This document shows positions 9,050-16,705 of a stretch of 64,000 nucleotides of DNA, in pieces; the first letter of the stretch is position 1; each line of letters starts with the position of its first letter. Made by a program: the position numbers and the translations under genes. A model generated the notes under the pieces. That model was given only the letters and a program-made list of their open reading frames with translations. It ran no database searches and was not told where the DNA came from. The stretch is taken from positions 3,720,001 through 3,784,000 of the forward strand of contig NZ_JARXYJ010000001.1 in assembly GCF_029894425.1 (NCBI RefSeq). Reading direction: 5' to 3'. Origin of the DNA: Streptomyces sp. SAI-127. Its GTDB lineage: Bacteria > Actinomycetota > Actinomycetes > Streptomycetales > Streptomycetaceae.

Positions 9050-9679
9050 GTGGAACTGGCCTATTACTCGGACTACGCCGTACGTCTGGTCAACAGCGAG
9101 GACCCGGCCCGCGGCAAGGACTCACTGACCTCGGTGGAGGCCGTCCGCGACCTGTTCGGCGGTTACGGCACGGGCGCCCGCCGCGCCACCGACGCCGACG
9201 TCACCCGGTTCCGTTCGGTCCGGGCCCGGCTGCGATCGGTCTTCGAGGCGGCGGACAAGGGCGACGAGACGCTCGCGGTGGACCTGCTGAACTCGCTCCT
9301 GCTGGAGTTCCCGGTGAGCCCGCAGATCTCCGGGCACGACTTCCGCGACGACGACGGCCGCCCGCTGTGGCACATGCACCTGGCGGACCACCCGTCCAAC
9401 GCCACCGCCGGGTACGCGGCGATCGCGGCGATGGGCCTGGCGTTCCACCTCACCGAGTACGGCGTGGACCGGCTGGGCCTGTGCGAGGCGGCCCCCTGCC
9501 GCAACGCCTACCTGGACACCTCGACCAACCGCTCCCGGCGCTACTGCTCCGACCGCTGCGCCACCCGCGCCAACGTGGCCGCCTACCGGGCCCGCAAACG
9601 CCTGGAGGCCGACCGGTCGGGGAAGACGGGCCGCACGGCGGACAGCGCCCAGCGCACGGCGGCCAGCGGCGAGCGCTGA
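9050..9679 (+). CDS. CGNR zinc finger / ABATE domain regulator
   Basis: The 209-residue protein has an N-terminal ABATE (stress-response ligand-binding) domain and a C-terminal treble-clef CGNR-type finger: CEAAPCRNAYLDT, then RYCSDRCATRANVAAYRARK. The finger is the DNA-binding part in this family, making it a likely transcription factor. GTG start with TAAGGA upstream. Its last 97 bases overlap the 3' end of sodX on the other strand, so transcripts of the two genes are complementary there. Confidence 0.88.
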   Translation: MELAYYSDYAVRLVNSEDPARGKDSLTSVEAVRDLFGGYGTGARRATDADVTRFRSVRARLRSVFEAADKGDETLAVDLLNSLLLEFPVSPQISGHDFRDDDGRPLWHMHLADHPSNATAGYAAIAAMGLAFHLTEYGVDRLGLCEAAPCRNAYLDTSTNRSRRYCSDRCATRANVAAYRARKRLEADRSGKTGRTADSAQRTAASGER

Positions 9680-10020
9680 CCCGGCTTGAGCGGCCGGTAA
9701 CGCAGCCGGGCCTTGCCCAGCACGAGTTCCTCCGGGACGACGCCGTAGTCCGTGCTGTCGCCGCCCGCGAACGCGTTGTCCCCGAGCACCCACCAGCCGC
9801 CCTCGCGCCGCTCGACGGCCCGCTTGACGACGAGAAGGTCCTGCTGGAACGGATGCCGCAGGACCACGATGTCACCGGGACCGATCCTGGCCCCCCAGTG
9901 CACGACGAGCTGGTCACCGTGCTGGAGCGTGGGCACCATCGACGGCCCGGTCACCTCGGCCACCCCCACGAAGGGCAGCAACGACCTCTCCCGCTCGGTC
10001 TCCTGCGACAGCTCCGGCAT
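9583..10020 (-). CDS. sodX: Nickel-type superoxide dismutase maturation protease
   Basis: An S26/signal-peptidase-like protease of 145 residues that removes the propeptide of Ni-SOD so that the N-terminal histidine can bind nickel. Catalytic serine in VTGPSMVPTLQHGD, catalytic lysine in LLVVKRAVERREGGWW, and box E-like VLGDNAFAGGDS. There is no membrane anchor, so it is cytoplasmic as expected. The start MPELSQETER is chosen because upstream residues do not fit the family. It is divergent from sodN and its 3' end overlaps the convergent CGNR gene. Confidence 0.92.
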   Translation of the reverse strand: MPELSQETERERSLLPFVGVAEVTGPSMVPTLQHGDQLVVHWGARIGPGDIVVLRHPFQQDLLVVKRAVERREGGWWVLGDNAFAGGDSTDYGVVPEELVLGKARLRYRPLKPGQRSPLAAVRWALSAVRPVFPDRSASRRLRAR

Positions 10021-10165
10021 CCCCGGCACCTCCCCGGTACGTTCATCCACCAGTCTCAGTCTGACCCCGGACTTTTGTCCTAAGCCCATGGGGGCACCCG
10101 CGATTTCGCCTCTCCCAGGGAGTAATGTCGCACCAGAGAAGACGATCACGAGGAAGGAATGCTCC

Positions 10166-10561
10166 ATGCTTTCCCGCCTGTTTGCCCCCAAGGTCAAGGT
10201 CAGCGCACACTGCGACCTGCCCTGCGGTGTGTACGACCCGGCCCAGGCCCGCATCGAGGCGGAGTCGGTGAAGGCCGTGCAGGAGAAGATGGCCGCCAAC
10301 GACGACCCGCACTTCCAGGCCCGTGCCACGGTCATCAAGGAGCAGCGCGCCGAGCTCGCGAAGCACCACGTTTCCGTGCTCTGGAGCGACTACTTCAAGC
10401 CCCCGCACTTCGAGAAGTACCCGGAGCTGCACCAGCTGGTCAACGACGCCCTCAAGGCCCTCTCGGCCGCCAAGGGCTCGACCGACCCGGCCACCGGTCA
10501 GAAGGCTCTGGACTACATCGCCCAGATCGACAAGATCTTCTGGGAGACCAAGAAGGCCTGA
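10166..10561 (+). CDS. sodN: Superoxide dismutase, nickel-type
   Basis: Converts superoxide to oxygen and hydrogen peroxide in the cytoplasm; 131 residues. The 14-residue propeptide MLSRLFAPKVKVSA is followed by the nickel hook HCDLPCGVYD, so mature His1, Cys2 and Cys6 are present (His15, Cys16, Cys20 of the precursor). AGGAAGGA lies upstream of the ATG. sodX is divergently encoded. In S. coelicolor sodN is reciprocally regulated with iron sodF by nickel, involving Nur and a small RNA from the sodF 3' end (established knowledge); I see no clear Nur box here. Confidence 0.97.
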   Translation: MLSRLFAPKVKVSAHCDLPCGVYDPAQARIEAESVKAVQEKMAANDDPHFQARATVIKEQRAELAKHHVSVLWSDYFKPPHFEKYPELHQLVNDALKALSAAKGSTDPATGQKALDYIAQIDKIFWETKKA

Positions 10562-10584
10562 CCCTCAGGTCGCCGAACGCGTGG

Positions 10585-10620
10585 AAGGGGCTCGGCCGGC
10601 TGATACCGGCCGAGCCCCTT
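10585..10620 (+). terminator. sodN terminator
   Basis: Perfect 15-bp stem AAGGGGCTCGGCCGG with its complement around a 6-nt loop. The 3' arm plus its flank (GCCGAGCCCCTTCCGCGTA) is repeated immediately downstream at about 10629-10647, a small tandem duplication. Confidence 0.85.
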
Positions 10621-10652
10621 CCGCGTAAGCCGAGCCCCTTCCGCGTAGGACG

Positions 10653-11456
10653 TCAGCTAAGGACGAGCAGCACGGCCAGTGCGATGAGCAGCGAGTCGAT
10701 CCGGTCCAGCAGGCCGCCGGATCCGGGTAGCCAGTGGCCGGCGTCCTTGACCTGCGCACCTCTTTTGATCATGGATTCCAGCAGGTCCCCGGCGGGTCCG
10801 CCGACCGCCACCGCGATCGCCATCGGCAAGGTCAGCGCGGACAGCACGGCCAGCACGCAGACCCCGGCCGCGGCCCCGGCCAGGGCCCCGCTCCACCGCT
10901 TGGCCGGTGACAGCGGCGACAACCGCGGCCCACCCAGCCGTCGTCCGGCGAAGTACGCCGCGATGTCGGCGACCGAGACCGCCACGAACAACGCCAGCGC
11001 GCTCGCCCCGAGCGGCACCAGCGCGGCCAGCACACTCAGCCAGGCCAGCCCGAGCAAGCCGGCGCCGAGCCGCCGCAGACCATGGTCGGCGTCGCCGGTC
11101 ACCAACGGCACCGCGGCCACCGCGAGCGCCCCGACCGCCAGCGCCCGAAGCACCTCGCCGGGCGCCAGCCAGGCGGTCAGCACCACACCCGCCACCGCCG
11201 CGGCCAGCACCGCGCGGTCCACCGGGCCCAGCAGCATCAGCCCGCCGAACTCCAGCACCGCGATCACCCCGACCACGACGGCGACGGCCGCGGTACCCGG
11301 CTCGCCCCACCAGAACGCCCCGGTGACCAGCGGCACCCCTACCGCCCAGGCGCACCACCGGATGATCAGCTCGCGGCGCCGGGAGGCCGCCACCGCGACA
11401 CCGCCCAGGGCCAGCGCCCCACCGAGCCAGGGCGCCAGCGAGGCCACGGTGATCAC
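10653..11456 (-). CDS. CdsA-like membrane cytidylyltransferase family protein
   Basis: A 267-residue integral membrane protein with about eight hydrophobic segments. The C-terminal half has the CTP_transf_1 signature: AAYFAGRRLGG, LSPLSPAKRWSGALAG, then ESMIKRGAQVKDAGHWLPGS and GGLLDRIDSL. In CdsA, which makes CDP-diacylglycerol from phosphatidate and CTP, the end reads PGHGG; here it is PGSGG, His replaced by Ser. Its GTG overlaps the TGA of the upstream acyltransferase-aminotransferase fusion (GTGA), so the two are translationally coupled. Probably a specialised paralog acting with the fusion rather than the housekeeping CdsA (inference). Confidence 0.8.
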   Translation of the reverse strand: MITVASLAPWLGGALALGGVAVAASRRRELIIRWCAWAVGVPLVTGAFWWGEPGTAAVAVVVGVIAVLEFGGLMLLGPVDRAVLAAAVAGVVLTAWLAPGEVLRALAVGALAVAAVPLVTGDADHGLRRLGAGLLGLAWLSVLAALVPLGASALALFVAVSVADIAAYFAGRRLGGPRLSPLSPAKRWSGALAGAAAGVCVLAVLSALTLPMAIAVAVGGPAGDLLESMIKRGAQVKDAGHWLPGSGGLLDRIDSLLIALAVLLVLS

Positions 11457-13198
11457 CGAGCGGCTGCCGTGGCGGGGGTCGGCCGCAGGACGTCCAGGGC
11501 GGCCCGGCACGCCGCCACGATGCGCGCGTTCTCCGCGGTGTCCCGGACCGCGATGCGCACGGTGCGCCCCTCGTACCGCGGCGACAACGGCGACAGGTCG
11601 CGCAGGTACACACCGTGGCGGCGGCACTCGGCCACCAGCTGGGCGGCACTCGGTCCGTCCGGCGGCAGCGTGACGGAGAGGAAGTTCGCCACGGACTCCT
11701 CGACCGTCACGCTCTGCGCCGACCCGGCCAGGTCCGCCGCAAGCCGCCGACGCAGGGCGTGCGTGGCGTGCCAGCGCTCGCGGTAGTACTCCGGATCGCG
11801 CAGCGCCGCCACGGCGGCCAGCTGTGCCGGCAGACTGACCGGCCAGGGCGGAGTCCATCGGCGCAGTTCCGCCGCCGTGGCCGGTTCGGCCACCGCGTAC
11901 GCGGCTCGCATGCCGGACAGCGCGTACATCTTCGACAGCGAGGTGCAGACGGTCACCCGCGGGTCCGTCGCGGCGAGGCCGGCGAGCGACTCGTCCAGGC
12001 CGACGTAGCCCAGGTACGCCTCGTCGATCCACCAGTGCGTACGGTCCGGCGCGGCCTCGATCACTGCGCGCAGCCCGGACGCCGGCGCGTGCCGCCCTGT
12101 CGGGTTGTTCGGGTTGACGACCACCACGAGGTCGTAGCGGCCGGAGCGGACAGCCGCGGACAGCCGGTCCGGATCGATCCGCCAGCCGTCCTCGCGCCGC
12201 AGCGGGAACCGGTCCACCCGGCATCCGATCACCCGCTCCGTGACGTGGGCGTACTCGCCGTAGCACGGGTCGGTCAGCAGTACCCGGCTCTGCGGGGTCA
12301 GCCGGCGGCCGAACGCCCGGAAGATCAGGTCGGACGAACCGGCGCCCACCGCCAGGGCGTCCTGCGGCAGCCGCCGGGCCGCGGCGATCTCCGCCGACAT
12401 GCCCTCGGCGCCGGACGGCGGCGAGGTGCGGGCGGCCCAGTCCGGGTCGTCCGCGAGGGCCGCCCGCACTCCGGGGGCCGGCGGGAACCAGGCGTCCAGC
12501 ACATCGGCCATGACGATGTCGTGCCGCCGGTGCAGGGTGCGGAAGTCCGTGCCGATGGCGGTGAACGAGGCACCGCCGTGCTCGCAGCCGTCCGGCCGGG
12601 GCGCGAACGGCATGTCGAGCCGCCAGTCCACCACGGACCGCAACCGCTCCAGCGCGCTGCCGTAGCGCTCCCTCGCCCGCCTCGTCAGCTCGGGCACCTC
12701 GCCGGTCAGCACCTCGAACGTCACCGCCCCGCTGCGGACGGTACGGCCGACCGGGCGCAGACCGACGGCCCGGTACAGGTCGAGCACTTCCGTACGCCCC
12801 ATCGCCACCACCCGGCGGCCGCCCCGGGAGGCGATCCAGCGCAGCGCCGCGTACATCAGCAGGGGTGCCGCCGAGGTGGTGCGCCAGCGCGGCTCGACGG
12901 TGAGGATGCGCACCTCGAACACGTCGTGGCCGGCGAGCGCCGGCAGTTCGTCGCGGGTCAGGTACTTGTCCAGCCCGAACCGCCCCAGCCACGGCGGAGT
13001 GAGGCTGACGAAGCCGATGCGGGCCGTTCCGCGCGCCGCGACGAGGTAGACGTTGTCACCGTCGAGACCGTCGCTCAGCCGCCCGGCCGGATCCGGCGGG
13101 TGCTGGCCCAACTCCTGTGCGTAGACCCGGTGACGCAGTTCGTGGATCCAGTCGAGATCCTCCGAAGTGGCTGTGCGCAACTGCAGGTCACGAACCAT
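11453..13198 (-). CDS. GNAT acyltransferase - PLP aminotransferase fusion
   Basis: A 581-residue two-domain protein. Residues about 3-170 form a GNAT fold: ELRHRVYAQELG, then FEVRILTVEPRWR and LYRAVGLRPVG. This layout recalls the FeeM/autoinducer-synthase branch that uses acyl thioesters, though a plain acetyltransferase is possible. Residues about 215-575 are a fold-type I PLP enzyme of the HisC/CobD type: NPNNPTG (362-368), WWIDEAYLGY, and the PLP lysine in TSLSKMYALSGMR (Lys423). Start ATG at 13198 has AAGAGGTG upstream; a GTG two codons earlier also exists. It is coupled by GTGA to the CdsA-like gene. The substrate is unknown. Confidence 0.8.
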   Translation of the reverse strand: MVRDLQLRTATSEDLDWIHELRHRVYAQELGQHPPDPAGRLSDGLDGDNVYLVAARGTARIGFVSLTPPWLGRFGLDKYLTRDELPALAGHDVFEVRILTVEPRWRTTSAAPLLMYAALRWIASRGGRRVVAMGRTEVLDLYRAVGLRPVGRTVRSGAVTFEVLTGEVPELTRRARERYGSALERLRSVVDWRLDMPFAPRPDGCEHGGASFTAIGTDFRTLHRRHDIVMADVLDAWFPPAPGVRAALADDPDWAARTSPPSGAEGMSAEIAAARRLPQDALAVGAGSSDLIFRAFGRRLTPQSRVLLTDPCYGEYAHVTERVIGCRVDRFPLRREDGWRIDPDRLSAAVRSGRYDLVVVVNPNNPTGRHAPASGLRAVIEAAPDRTHWWIDEAYLGYVGLDESLAGLAATDPRVTVCTSLSKMYALSGMRAAYAVAEPATAAELRRWTPPWPVSLPAQLAAVAALRDPEYYRERWHATHALRRRLAADLAGSAQSVTVEESVANFLSVTLPPDGPSAAQLVAECRRHGVYLRDLSPLSPRYEGRTVRIAVRDTAENARIVAACRAALDVLRPTPATAAAR

Positions 13199-13276
13199 GA
13201 GCACCTCTTTCGACGCGGGTGGGTTGCATCATGGAAAACCCGCGCCGCCCCCGCCAGAGCCGAGCGCCGCTACCGG

Positions 13277-13296
13277 CCTGAGTACGGGTACTCAGG
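13277..13296. promoter_or_regulatory. Perfect palindrome upstream of the fusion gene
   Basis: CCTGAGTACGGGTACTCAGG is a perfect 9-bp inverted repeat with a 2-nt centre, about 80 bp before the fusion gene start and 45 bp after the ppk2 stop. The short centre suits a dimeric repressor or activator site better than a terminator. Confidence 0.5.
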
Positions 13297-13341
13297 CGCG
13301 ATCGCCCTCTGTGTGCTCCGGCACTCGGCCCGCAACGCCTC

Positions 13342-14214
13342 CTAGTCCTCGCCCGCCTCCAGCAGTCCCGCCGCCGCGCCCACGATCCGCGGATCCGGCA
13401 TGCCGACCACCTCGTCGTCCTTGTCGGAGTAGTCGAAGCGGGCCAGCACACTGCGCATGGCCTCGACGCGGGCCCGCTTCTTGTCGTTGCTCTTGACCAC
13501 CGTCCAGGGCGCGAACTGGGTGTCCGTCTCACGGAACATGGCGACCTTGGCGGCCGTGTAGTCGTCCCAGAGGTCCAGGGACGCGAGGTCCATGGGGCTG
13601 AGCTTCCACTGCCGTACGGGGTCGATCTGACGGATGGTGAAGCGGGTGCGCTGCTCACCCTGGGAGACCGAGAACCAGAATTTCAGCAGGTCCACGCCGT
13701 CGTCGACGAGCATCCGCTCGAACAGCGGGGCCTGCCGCATGAAGCGCCGGTACTCGTCGTCCGTGCAGAAGTCCATGACCCGCTCCACCCCGGCCCGGTT
13801 GTACCAGGACCGGTCGAACAGCACGATCTCGCCCGCGGTCGGCAGATGTTCGACGTACCGCTGGAAGTACCACTGCCCGCGCTCGCGCTCGGTGGGCTTC
13901 TCCAGCGCCACCACCCGCGCGCCACGGGGGTTCAGGTGCTCCGTGAAGCGCTTGATGGTGCCGCCCTTGCCGGCCGCGTCCCGCCCCTCGAAGACGATGA
14001 CGAGCCGGCGCCCGGTCTCCTTGATCCAGCTCTGCAGCTTCAGCAGTTCGATCTGCTGGAGCCGCTTGTGCCAGTCGTACTCCTTGCGCTCCATGCGGTG
14101 CGCGTAGGGGTAGTTCTCCCGCCAGGTGTCGATCGGGCTGCCGTCCGGGCGGATGAGGACGGGGTCGTCGGGGTCGGTGTAGTCGACCTTCAGGTCGGTC
14201 AGCAGGGGCGTCAT
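13342..14214 (-). CDS. ppk2: Polyphosphate kinase 2
   Basis: A PPK2-family kinase of 290 residues that transfers phosphate between polyphosphate and nucleotides. Walker A GRDAAGKGGTIKRF, Walker B-like EIVLFDRSWYNRAGVERVMD, and SQGEQRTRFTIRQIDPVRQW are diagnostic of the single-domain class. The start MTPLLTDLKVDY has GGGAGC upstream; the longer frame is rejected. It follows pit and a small membrane protein on the same strand with spacings under 30 bp, so phosphate import and polyphosphate metabolism are probably co-transcribed. Confidence 0.92.
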   Translation of the reverse strand: MTPLLTDLKVDYTDPDDPVLIRPDGSPIDTWRENYPYAHRMERKEYDWHKRLQQIELLKLQSWIKETGRRLVIVFEGRDAAGKGGTIKRFTEHLNPRGARVVALEKPTERERGQWYFQRYVEHLPTAGEIVLFDRSWYNRAGVERVMDFCTDDEYRRFMRQAPLFERMLVDDGVDLLKFWFSVSQGEQRTRFTIRQIDPVRQWKLSPMDLASLDLWDDYTAAKVAMFRETDTQFAPWTVVKSNDKKRARVEAMRSVLARFDYSDKDDEVVGMPDPRIVGAAAGLLEAGED

Positions 14215-14240
14215 CGTTGCTCCCCTCTCGTCTCGGTGGA

Positions 14241-14477
14241 TCAGTGGAACTGCGGCACGATCAGATAGATGCCGTACGCCACCACCGCCGCGCAGGCGAG
14301 GAAGCACAGGCCGGCCTGGGCGATGCCGAGTGTGGAGGTGCCACCACCGCCATCCTCCCTCGCCCCTTCGAAGCGGGCGAGGCCCAGGACACCGAGGGCG
14401 AAGACGACGACCACGGCGACGGTGACGCCGACGCTCACCGCGGTGACCTGGCCGAGTGCGGTCCAGTCGATGCTCAT
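14241..14477 (-). CDS. Small two-helix membrane protein in the pit-ppk2 operon
   Basis: A 78-residue protein with two strongly hydrophobic segments (VSVGVTVAVVVVFALGVLGL and LCFLACAAVVAYGIYLIV) joined by a polar Gly-rich loop. It starts 19 bp downstream of pit and ends 26 bp before ppk2. I do not recognise a named domain; position suggests an accessory protein of the phosphate transporter. Confidence 0.75.
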   Translation of the reverse strand: MSIDWTALGQVTAVSVGVTVAVVVVFALGVLGLARFEGAREDGGGGTSTLGIAQAGLCFLACAAVVAYGIYLIVPQFH

Positions 14478-14496
14478 GACAGGAACTCCTGAGGGG

Positions 14497-15651
14497 TCAG
14501 GCGGCCGTACCGACGCGGGCCGGCGGCTCGGTGCGGAGGGTGACCTCGTGGGCGTCGTTGACGTTGTGCGCGCCGACCGGGTTGCGGCGCGCGAGCAGCA
14601 CGATGCCCGCGGCGACGGCGGCACCGACCAGTGCGACGACGACCGTGCCGAAGTTGCCGCCGTGCTTCACGGCGCTCGCGGAGACGCCGCCGACCAGTGC
14701 GGCCGCCGGCAGGGTGATCAGCCAGGCCGCGACCATGCGCCCGGCGATGCCCCAGCGGACCTCCGCCAGCTTCCGGCCGAGGCCCGCGCCCAGGATGCTG
14801 CCCGAGGCGACCTGCGTGGTCGACAGGGCGAAACCGAGGTGGGCGGAGGTCAGGATGACCGTCGTGGACGCGGTCTCCGCGGCGAAGCCCTGCGGGGACT
14901 GGATCTCGGTGAGGCCCTTGCCCATGGTGCGGATGATCCGCCAGCCGCCGAGGTAGGTGCCGAGGCCGATCGCGAGACCGGCGGAGGCGATGACCCAGAC
15001 CGGCGGACCGGCGTCGTGGCCGAGCGCGCCCGCCGAGATGAGGGTCAGCGTGATGACGCCCATGGTCTTCTGGGCGTCGTTGGTGCCGTGCGCGAGGGAG
15101 ACGAGGGACGCGGAGGCGATCTGGCCGAGCCGGAAACCCGTGGTCACCGAGTCCTTGCGGGCACGGGCGGTGAGCTTGTAGGCGAGGTAGGTGGCGATCA
15201 GCGCCGCCACACCGGCCACCACCGGCGAGGCCACCGCGGGGATCAGGATCTTCTCGACCACCTTGTCGAAGTGCACGCCGTGCGAGCCGGCACCGACCCA
15301 CACCGCGCCGATGAGTCCGCCGAACAGGGCGTGCGACGAGCTCGACGGCAGGCCGACCAGCCAGGTCAGCAGGTTCCACAGAATCGCTCCGACCAGCCCC
15401 GCGAAGATCATCCCCGGTGAGACGAGGGAGTCGTCCACGATGCCGCCGGAGATCGTCTTGGCGACCTCGGTCGACAGGAAGGCGCCGACGACGTTCAGGA
15501 CGCCGCTCACCAGGACCGCGGTCCTGGGTTTCAGTGCACCGGTCGCGATGGACGTCGCCATCGCGTTGGCCGTGTCGTGGAATCCGTTGGTGAAGTCGAA
15601 GGCCAGGGCCGTGACGATGACGACCGCCACGAGGAACGTGATGTGGTCCAT
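14497..15651 (-). CDS. Low-affinity inorganic phosphate transporter, PiT family
   Basis: An ion-coupled phosphate permease of about 384 residues. The two inverted PiT signature repeats are visible: FTNGFHDTANAMATSIATGA near the N-terminus and SLAHGTNDAQKTMGVITL in the middle, with about ten membrane helices. MDHITF is taken as start; MGG three codons earlier is possible and the ribosome site is ambiguous. It leads an operon with a small membrane protein and ppk2. A PHO-box-like pair of 7-mers lies upstream. Divergent from an AraC-type gene. Confidence 0.9.
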   Translation of the reverse strand: MDHITFLVAVVIVTALAFDFTNGFHDTANAMATSIATGALKPRTAVLVSGVLNVVGAFLSTEVAKTISGGIVDDSLVSPGMIFAGLVGAILWNLLTWLVGLPSSSSHALFGGLIGAVWVGAGSHGVHFDKVVEKILIPAVASPVVAGVAALIATYLAYKLTARARKDSVTTGFRLGQIASASLVSLAHGTNDAQKTMGVITLTLISAGALGHDAGPPVWVIASAGLAIGLGTYLGGWRIIRTMGKGLTEIQSPQGFAAETASTTVILTSAHLGFALSTTQVASGSILGAGLGRKLAEVRWGIAGRMVAAWLITLPAAALVGGVSASAVKHGGNFGTVVVALVGAAVAAGIVLLARRNPVGAHNVNDAHEVTLRTEPPARVGTAA

Positions 15652-15684
15652 GCCTCCCATGGGAGCAAGCGCTTCCGTACGGCA

Positions 15685-15702
15685 GGCGAACGCGAGGCAA
15701 AG
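15685..15702 (-). promoter_or_regulatory. Possible PHO-box-like direct repeat before pit
   Basis: On the minus strand CTTTGCC-tcgc-GTTCGCC gives two 7-mers with 11-bp spacing, the architecture of PhoP boxes (consensus GTTCACC). Only the second unit is a good match (6 of 7), so this is tentative. Confidence 0.25.
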
Positions 15703-15754
15703 CGCGTTCCAGGTCCACGCGCCCAGCTCGTGAGCGTCGTGCGATGCTGGCGTG

Positions 15755-16150
15755 ATGGTGAGCATCGAGGACCTGGTGCGGCTGCGGCAGGCGCGGGACC
15801 GGATGGACCGCGAGTACACCGAGCCACTCGACGTGACCGCGCTCGCCCGCACCGCGCTGATGTCACCGGGCCACTTCCAGCGCAGTTTCCGCGCCGAGTT
15901 CGGCGAGACGCCGTACGGCTATCTCATGACCCGGCGCATCGAGCGCGCGAAGGCGCTGCTGCGCCGCGGCGACCTGTCCGTCACCGAGGTCTGCATGGCC
16001 GTGGGGTGTACGTCCCTCGGCTCCTTCAGCTCGCGCTTCACGGAACTGGTGGGCGAGACCCCGAGCGCGTACCGCGCCCGCTCCCACGAGGAGATCGCCG
16101 GAATCCCTCCGTGCGTGGTCCGCAGGCACACCCGGCCCCGACGGGCCTAG
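15755..16150 (+). CDS. AraC-family transcriptional regulator (DNA-binding domain only)
   Basis: A 131-residue protein that is essentially a double-HTH AraC domain: LARTALMSPGHFQRSFRAEF and AVGCTSLGSFSSRFTELVGE. No ligand-binding domain is present. Starts at 15752 (GTG), 15755 (ATG) and 15758 (GTG) are adjacent. The neighbouring VOC gene in the same direction suggests the frequent AraC/glyoxalase-fold partnership. A long inverted repeat lies between the two. Confidence 0.88.
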   Translation: MVSIEDLVRLRQARDRMDREYTEPLDVTALARTALMSPGHFQRSFRAEFGETPYGYLMTRRIERAKALLRRGDLSVTEVCMAVGCTSLGSFSSRFTELVGETPSAYRARSHEEIAGIPPCVVRRHTRPRRA

Positions 16151-16260
16151 GGCCTGTCCGGCGGATCAGGCCGACTTCACACGGCCTCCCCACACTCGGC
16201 CTCGCTCGCAGGGGAGTGCGTGCCCGACCCGCGACGCAGGCGTGATCCGCCGGGCAGGGC
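16151..16260. repeat. Long inverted repeat (dispersed Streptomyces-type element)
   Basis: GGCCTGTCCGGCGGATCA at 16151-16168 pairs with TGATCCGCCGGGCAGGGC at 16243-16260, imperfect 18-nt arms enclosing 74 nt. GGCCTGTCCGGCGGATC is a motif I recall as recurring in Streptomyces intergenic regions. It could form a transcript hairpin or be a miniature mobile-element relic. Confidence 0.6.
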
Positions 16261-16273
16261 CTACCGTGAACCC

Positions 16274-16687
16274 ATGGACATCAGACTCAAGAACTGCTTC
16301 ATCGCCGTGGACGACCACGACAAGGCGATCGCGTTCTACCGGGACGTCCTGGGCATGGAGGTGCGCGGTGACGTCGGGTACGAGGGCATGCGCTGGGTGA
16401 CGGTCGGCTCGCCGCTCCAGCCGGACGTGGACATCGTGCTGGAACCGCCCGCCGCCGACCCCGACGCCTCCCCCGCGGACAAGGAGGCCATGGCCCGGTT
16501 GCTGGCCAAGGGGCTGCTGCGAGGGGTCAACTTCACCACGTCCGACTGCGACGCGTTGTTCGCCCGGGTGCGGGAATCGGGAGCGGAGGTGATCCAGGAG
16601 CCCACCGACATGCCGTACGGAGTGCGGGACTGTGCTTTTCGGGATCCGGCGGGGAACATGCTGCGGTTCATGGAAGCGCGGAAGTAG
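16274..16687 (+). CDS. VOC-family (glyoxalase-fold) protein
   Basis: A 137-residue single VOC domain: MDIRLKNCFIAVDDHDKAIA, FYRDVLGMEV, WVTVGSPLQPDVDIVLEPP, and DCAFRDPAGNMLRFME at the end, the usual beta-alpha-beta repeats with a terminal metal-ligand glutamate. ATG at 16274 is chosen because the domain begins there. These proteins bind or transform small electrophiles or antibiotics; nothing here identifies the substrate. Probably functionally linked to the upstream AraC regulator. Confidence 0.87.
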   Translation: MDIRLKNCFIAVDDHDKAIAFYRDVLGMEVRGDVGYEGMRWVTVGSPLQPDVDIVLEPPAADPDASPADKEAMARLLAKGLLRGVNFTTSDCDALFARVRESGAEVIQEPTDMPYGVRDCAFRDPAGNMLRFMEARK

Positions 16688-16705
16688 CGCGCCTACGATC
16701 ACGGC

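Noticed and set aside
12325..13345. Plus-strand frames across the fusion gene
   Set aside because: Antisense shadows with Arg/Pro-rich composition; the minus-strand protein carries clear PLP and GNAT motifs.
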